Below are positions 59,035 to 64,000 of a DNA stretch of 64,000 bases, one piece after another. A program made the position numbers and the translations under genes. The stretch comes from Microdochium bolleyi (Eukaryota; Ascomycota; Sordariomycetes; Xylariales; Microdochiaceae). Position 1 is the stretch's first letter. Each line of letters opens with the position of its first letter. The notes below the pieces were generated by a model. That model did not search any database and was not told the origin of the DNA. It saw only the letters and a list, made by a program, of their open reading frames with translations. Where the stretch lies: positions 2,666,001 to 2,730,000 of the forward strand of contig KQ964247.1 of NCBI GenBank assembly GCA_001566295.1. The letters run 5' to 3'.

Positions 59035-61983
59035 TCAAGACTCTACAATCTTGACGAATGGTGACGGTATCAACCCGACCACCCCCATGTAGCTCCCGGA
59101 ATACCAATCCCCGTTGATATCCTGAACCTCGCGAAGTTCCGCGCCTCGAGGGAACATGAGCTCGTCCTCTGCCTTTTGTGCCGGATACCACGACCATCCC
59201 GCCACAGCTCGCTGACCCACGCCCCCGTCTGGAGGGAACGTGTCGGACGCCGCAGCTGCTGCGTTGCTGCCATTCGAGAGCGGCGGGGCTGTCGCGGCGA
59301 CGTCGCAGGTGACCAGCCTCTCGACTCTCGTCTTGCCGTTGGAGCTCATCCACCTCCACTTCTGCAGGCTGGCACCATCTGGTCCGCGCACCTGCTCGAC
59401 TTTGAGGTCTCTGCCTCCTACGATATCTCTGGTCACGACACGACGCTGGGCACCACGACTTTCCTCAAAGCCGATGGCAGCCATGCGGTGACCTTGGAGA
59501 CACCGCCTCCAACCCAATGGACCGTTCTCTTCCGAGATCCGCCCCTCACGCACCAGGCGGTGGTGGCACTCCACGCAGATGTCGTAGTCGCCAGGCTGTG
59601 TATCCGGCACGACAGTGCTAGTGCACGAGAAGCAGTGGTGACGGCTTTGTGTCGGGGCGATGGGGTCTCTGCAGATATCGCAGGTTGTTGTGAACGTGAG
59701 GGGTTTGAAGTTGCCAATACTGAGAGCATTGGGTCCAGTGAACAGCGTGGCGGACAGCGGTCGCCTTGGAGACCTCGGAGGTGTACCCGGAGGAGATTGC
59801 GAGTTTCCAGACGCAGGCTTCACGTAGCTTAGTGGGAGCAGTGGATGTGTACAACTGAAGCCCTGGTTGACACAGTTGTTACAGAAACCCCAGTCACCCT
59901 CATTGCAGGAGTCGCAGCGCCAGAAACATTCGTTCGACCACGTCAAGCAGCGCGCGCAAAACATGCCACTTTCGAAGCGCGCGGCCGGGTCTTCAGTCGT
60001 CATCGTGCGGCGACCATCAGCGCCTCCGGGGACGGCTCGTGGTGGCCGGTATCTGTTCGACGTGAGCATGTGAGGGGGGTCAAAGTGCTCGCCACCCGCA
60101 GCAGCTTGTGCTTGCTCCCATCTCTTGAAGGCTGTATAGCCAAAGCCAAACCAGTGTAGACAGCCTTTTCCCGTCCTGTAACAGTCCACGCAGATGTTCC
60201 AATTGCCGCCAGAGCACTTGGAACAATTGTAGTGGAGATCATATTCGATGTGTGGTTTCGAGCAGCGTGAGCAGGTGATTGAAGGCTCATTATAGTATTG
60301 GGACCTTGTCCGCTGATGGCCCTGCCTCACTGGTGATTGGAGGAGCCCTAGGCTGGGGAGAGGGTTCTGAGGGACTATAGAGATGTCCGTGGGCCGTTGT
60401 GCGCGGCGTGCCTGTCCACTCTTATTGTCGGTGAGCTCGGCTGCTGAGGTGACGGCTGCTAGTGTGAATGGGTCGTTCGAAACTGGCGCGTTGGCAGAAG
60501 GCGTTTGCTGTGCGGCAGATTGTTGAGCTGCAGATGCGCGCATACTGAAGCTAGCACCTTGACTTGAGGAGGATGGCTGAGTAGAGGGCAGACTGTTTGC
60601 ACGGTTGTCGGCAAATACTGGCCGCTGGACTATCGGATCCGAACCTCGTGAGGTTGCGGTCAAATCTGTTGACGATCTCGCTGCGGGCCTCACGTCATGC
60701 TCGCGGGGTGGAACCGGGTCGGTCGCACTTCTTGCTCCGCTCGAGTTCCTGCGCCGTCGCCGCCTCTCACTATCGCCGTGGACTTCGAGATGCGCACTTG
60801 CAAGTGGTGGCCGGGCTCTATCTTCGTGCCGTGATGAAGCAGTACTCGGCCTTTCGTTAGCAGAACCGGATCTCTGCCTGCTACTCTGGCGGATGTTGTC
60901 CATTGCTGGGGGCCGAGATCCGACCACAGCTACGTCGGACCGCGCGCCAGCAGTATTCCTCCTCGGGTGCTCCTGACGAGAGCGCTCCCTCTGCCGCCTC
61001 CGGTATGCCTCAGTGACCTTACGGCTGAGCTCGTCATTCTGCGTTATATCGAGGTTGTCGAGATCAAGCCCATCCAACAGTCCTTCTTCCTGGATGTGAC
61101 GAGCAAAATCTTCGATTTCTCTCTCCAGATCCCTAGAGTCGACATCTGATGAACTGATCAGGGACCTGATGGAAGCTTGATGCTCCACGGCCCTCCTCTC
61201 GGTCGTGGAGGAAGCACGTGACCGCTGCTGCGATTCACTGCGACGACGCCGTCGCTCATCCGAAGAGCCATCAGGATGCAGCATGTTCCCGGAGTCTGTC
61301 CGGGGTCTTCGTCCCTCAGGCCTGCTGCTTCTATCCCGGCCACCAACGCCCCTGGTGTCCCTGCTGGTGTCCCGGCCAGAACGGGAGCGCGAGTCTTCGG
61401 ATGTACCCGTGTCATGGCGCCTCCTCGTGCGTCGCTGTTCCGACGACTCTCTCACACCCGCCTCTTGCAGACTAAGCTCGCGCGCCTGCTCCAGCATGCG
61501 CCTCTCCATCTCCTCAGCTCTGCGGTCCTCGGGCGACCTCTCGTCTGTACGGGGTTTCGGCAAGACATTATCGCCAGGTTTGTACTTGGCACGCATCTCC
61601 TCCTTGTCCTGGTCCGACTTGGCCTTGTCCGGGTTGGCGGACAGGAACATGTCGATCAGCGTCGCAAAGGTGGCGCTGTGCCGGGTGTCTCGCACCGAAG
61701 CTCGACATGACGGGCAGGTGAAGATGTCCGCTCTGCGACGGGTGCTCCTGTTTGGCGAGGACTCGGCATTGGCGAGCTGCCAGCCGAACCAGTCTTTGAC
61801 ACAGGAGCCACAGAACGTATGTAGGCAGTCAAGCAGCGTCAAGGGCTGGTAGAGAATCTCGGTGCAGATCTACAAAGTGCGGTGGTGGGGGTTCGGGTCA
61901 GTACGAGGAGCGGAGCAAATCGCGGAAGGTCTTGCGGCGGTACTTACTGAGCATGTCAACTCCTTCTCGAGGTCTGTGTCCAT
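59035..61983 (-). CDS. RING-finger E3 ligase with three ZZ-like Cys modules and SH3 domain
   Basis: Two exons on the minus strand, 61983-61948 and 61869-59035, give 956 aa. The 36-nt first exon ends inside the first CxxC of the RING. RING ligands are Cys11, Cys14, Cys27, His29, Cys32, Cys35, Cys64 and Cys67 (C3HC4 order). A long Arg/Ser-rich disordered part follows. Three Cys-rich ZZ-like modules lie at about residues 540-590 (CSRCSKPHIEYDLHYNCSKC), 647-690 (CARCLTWSNECFWRCDSC) and 739-800 (CDICRDPIAP and on). The last 55 residues resemble an SH3 fold (ELMFPRGAELREVQDINGDW, then GVVGLIPSPFVKI). By family knowledge the RING recruits an E2 and the protein is a ubiquitin ligase. The ZZ-like modules may bind zinc and peptides. 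The substrate is unknown. The start follows from a clean GTAAGT/TAG intron restoring the RING. Confidence 0.92.
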
Positions 61984-62763
61984 CGCAGGCGGGTGCAGTC
62001 AAACCAGGAGGGCTGTGCCAGACCATGCACCAGAGAAGGCTTGGGTGGCACCAATTACTGTGGTCGGATCTGTCCGGTTTTATGCAGTCTTGGTGATGTT
62101 GAGAAGTGAGTATGGCGGTGACTTGGAGGGCTGCTCGCGATCAGCTTCCCCGTGTGGTGGTGCAGCAGTGGGGTAGAACACGGTGTCGGGCGCCTGCCTT
62201 AAGGCTGCGAACCGGGTGTCAGACCTGCTGGGTCTTGCAGCGGGCGGCCCGAGTGTGCCTGACGTTGCTTGGGGCATCCTGGACGGGTGCTGGCAAGAAG
62301 CCCACCGCAAGATCTCGTATTGGCCACCCGACGGGCCAAGGTTGCGTGCATGGTGGCGCCTTGGCCTCACGAAGAAGATAATCTTGAGGGAGCGGGTGGG
62401 CAGTTGCTGAGCTGGACCATAGCTAGGACAGCAATAAATCGCCGTCTTCAAGCTCAGCATGGCGATTATACCCCGCTAGAGCTCCAGTTGCTTCCAGCCG
62501 CTCCGCTGGCATCATCCTTGCGTCCATCAGCATAGCTCGTGGAGCTGATGTCATGCTCCTACGAGTGTTGCCGACTCGAACGTAGACGAGCGCAACGATC
62601 AGGGCTGGCAAGCGGCTGTCGTCTCACCAGGCCCAGAATGGTGCTGACATGACGTTATTCTAAGCACACAAGTCTCACATAGGCTTCTTGCCTGTAAGGC
62701 ACTGGCAGCACTTTGTCTTGATTCTGCAATTTATTTCCATCAGATTCTCTATCCGGGAGTGTT
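61984..62763. other. Intergenic between tandem minus-strand genes
   Basis: This is the promoter of the RING gene and the 3' flank of the enoyl-CoA hydratase gene. No coding content is recognised in either strand. Confidence 0.6.
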
Positions 62764-63695
62764 CTACTCGTGTGACCACGTCGGCTTCTGTTTCTCCGCA
62801 AACGCCTTCATGCCAATCTTCTGGTCCTGGCTTCCAAAGATGCCGTGGAAAACCCGCCTCTCGTACTCGACTCCGTCGCGCAGGGCGAGATCCTGGCTCT
62901 TGTTCACAACCTCCTTGCAGCCCTGGACGGCAACCTTGGAGTAGCCGGCGATGGTTTCAGCAGTCTTGAGCGTCTCGGTCATCAGCTCGTCATAGCTGCC
63001 GAAGGCACGAGCGGCCAAACCCCATTTCTCCGCATCGATGCCGGAGAATGACTTGCCAGTCAAGATGAGCTCCATGGCCTTGGACTTGCCAATAGCGCGG
63101 GTCAAGCGCTGACTGCCACCGGCGCCGGGAATCGTGCCAAGCTTGATTTCGGGCTGGCCAAAGTTGGCCTTCTCGGTGCAGTAGATGAGGTCGCACATCA
63201 TGGCAAGCTCGCAGCCGCCGCCCAGGGCGTGACCGGATACCGCCGCAATGATGGGCTTCTTGACCCGAGTGGTCAGGTCAGACCACGACTCGATGAAACT
63301 CGTGGTGTATGCCTTGGCAAAGGTGAGGGGTGCCATCTCCTTAATGTCGGCACCTGCCGCAAAGGCCTTTTCCGAACCAGTGAGGATGATGACATTGACC
63401 TTGTCAGAAGAGTTGGCTTCGCTGAGAGCTTCGTTCAGCTCAACAATGAGGGGTGTGCATAAGGCATTGAGGGCCTTGGGTCGGTTGAGCGTCACTGGAG
63501 CGCGGTTCGGGTGAGTATACGAATTCTTTCTGCAAAGGGTGATCACGGAACCAGCTTACCCTGCGCTACACCGGGCTTGGGCTCTGAGGTCTGAATGTGC
63601 TCAAAGGACTTGGACGAGAAGGGTCGAACAACACGCGGCAGCGTGGAGGGCTGGAACCGGGAGGCAATCGGCCTCAAAGCCCGGAATGTGTTCAT
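62764..63695 (-). CDS. Mitochondrial enoyl-CoA hydratase (short-chain, ECHS1-like)
   Basis: Two exons on the minus strand, 63695-63560 and 63494-62764, give 288 aa, like mammalian ECHS1 (290). The N-terminus is rich in Arg, Ser and Phe without acidic residues for about 30 positions (MNTFRALRPIASRFQPSTLP), a mitochondrial presequence. The crotonase fold starts at the exon join (AQ-V-TLNRPKALNAL), which fixed the acceptor. The CoA-binding oxyanion region is FAAGADIKEM and ALGGGCELAMMC. Catalytic glutamates are Glu141 and Glu161 (FGQPEI), matching rat Glu144 and Glu164. It should hydrate trans-2-enoyl-CoA in mitochondrial beta-oxidation and valine breakdown. The intron is 65 nt. The identity is secure. 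Confidence 0.96.
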
Positions 63696-64000
63696 CGTGA
63701 GGCGGAATATGCTAGAACCGAACTGGGAAGCAATTGTGTAGTGTTGGATATCCGCGTAGCTGCACAGCGGAGAGATATGTTATGAAGCTGAAAAGACTTT
63801 GCCCGGACCGGTGGACGAGAGGAGTTGGTTCGCCTGCAGCAACCGTGTCTGGCCGAGGGTAACGACTTCCCCAACGGCACGAAAGAATTGGAGCTCATTC
63901 GTGCGTCACAGCCTGGGGAAGCTCCCCGCATCCAAAAGTGCTGCATTGCACGTGAAGCTGCACAACTCAAAGCCAGATTTATGCAGAATAATGCCTCCAG
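63696..64000. other. Promoter side of the enoyl-CoA hydratase gene, window end
   Basis: The last 305 bases are the upstream flank of the hydratase gene. A short minus-strand frame here ends just before its start codon and has no family content. Confidence 0.5.

Noticed and set aside
1..64000. CRISPR arrays, phage genes, bacterial-type operons or ribosome binding sites.
   Set aside because: The window is eukaryotic with spliced genes; the only regular repeats are simple sequence runs.

Overview
The window is nuclear DNA of a filamentous ascomycete (Pezizomycotina, most likely a Sordariomycete). The genes are broken by short introns, mostly 50-120 nt, with GTRNGT-like donors, CTRAC-type branch sites and YAG acceptors. 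Start codons sit in contexts such as CACCATGG. Several families are typical of this group: a DUF4045-gelsolin protein, a fungal Nha1 antiporter with a long tail, a Neurospora-like Tom22 and a GPI-type cell-wall protein. There are no operons, no CRISPR, no rRNA and no intact transposon. The species cannot be named from sequence alone.

I support 16 protein genes and one tRNA. Left part (1-21 kb, all on +): an Mpp6-like exosome cofactor with a zinc knuckle (146-1049); an insulin-degrading-enzyme type M16 protease ending in SKL (3354-6591); a Ubp12-type deubiquitinase (8441-13160, 5' end uncertain); an Arl2/Cin4 GTPase with a 17-nt microexon (13856-14889); a DUF4045-gelsolin protein (15888-20792). 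Middle part (21-44 kb, gene-poor): a GPI-type wall protein on - (23417-24265), a GNAT acetyltransferase fusion on + (28732-31371), an F-box/LRR protein with a CaaX end on - (32012-34099) and a lone SAM methyltransferase on + (40111-41058), separated by large gene-free blocks. Right part (44-64 kb): Nha1 antiporter on + (44125-47196), Tom22 on + (47877-48942), a flavin monooxygenase on - (49833-51934) divergent from an unassigned nuclear-type protein on + (52929-54761), a TIP41 homologue on - (55648-56792), an intron-containing tRNA-Val(CAC) on + (57926-58014), a RING/ZZ-like/SH3 protein on - (59035-61983) and a mitochondrial enoyl-CoA hydratase on - (62764-63695).

Most genes are housekeeping: RNA surveillance, protein turnover (M16 protease, DUB, F-box, RING), small GTPase, PP2A/TOR signalling, ion homeostasis, mitochondrial import and fatty-acid oxidation. 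I find no biosynthetic gene cluster and no clearly new multi-gene system. The points most worth checking are the PTS1-like SKL end of the M16 protease, the CaaX end of the F-box protein, the tiny intron or frameshift at the 3' end of TIP41, the RING plus three Cys-rich modules plus SH3 architecture, and the large gene-free blocks.

Exon limits were read by eye from splice signals and frame continuity. Functions come from recognising family motifs, not from searches.
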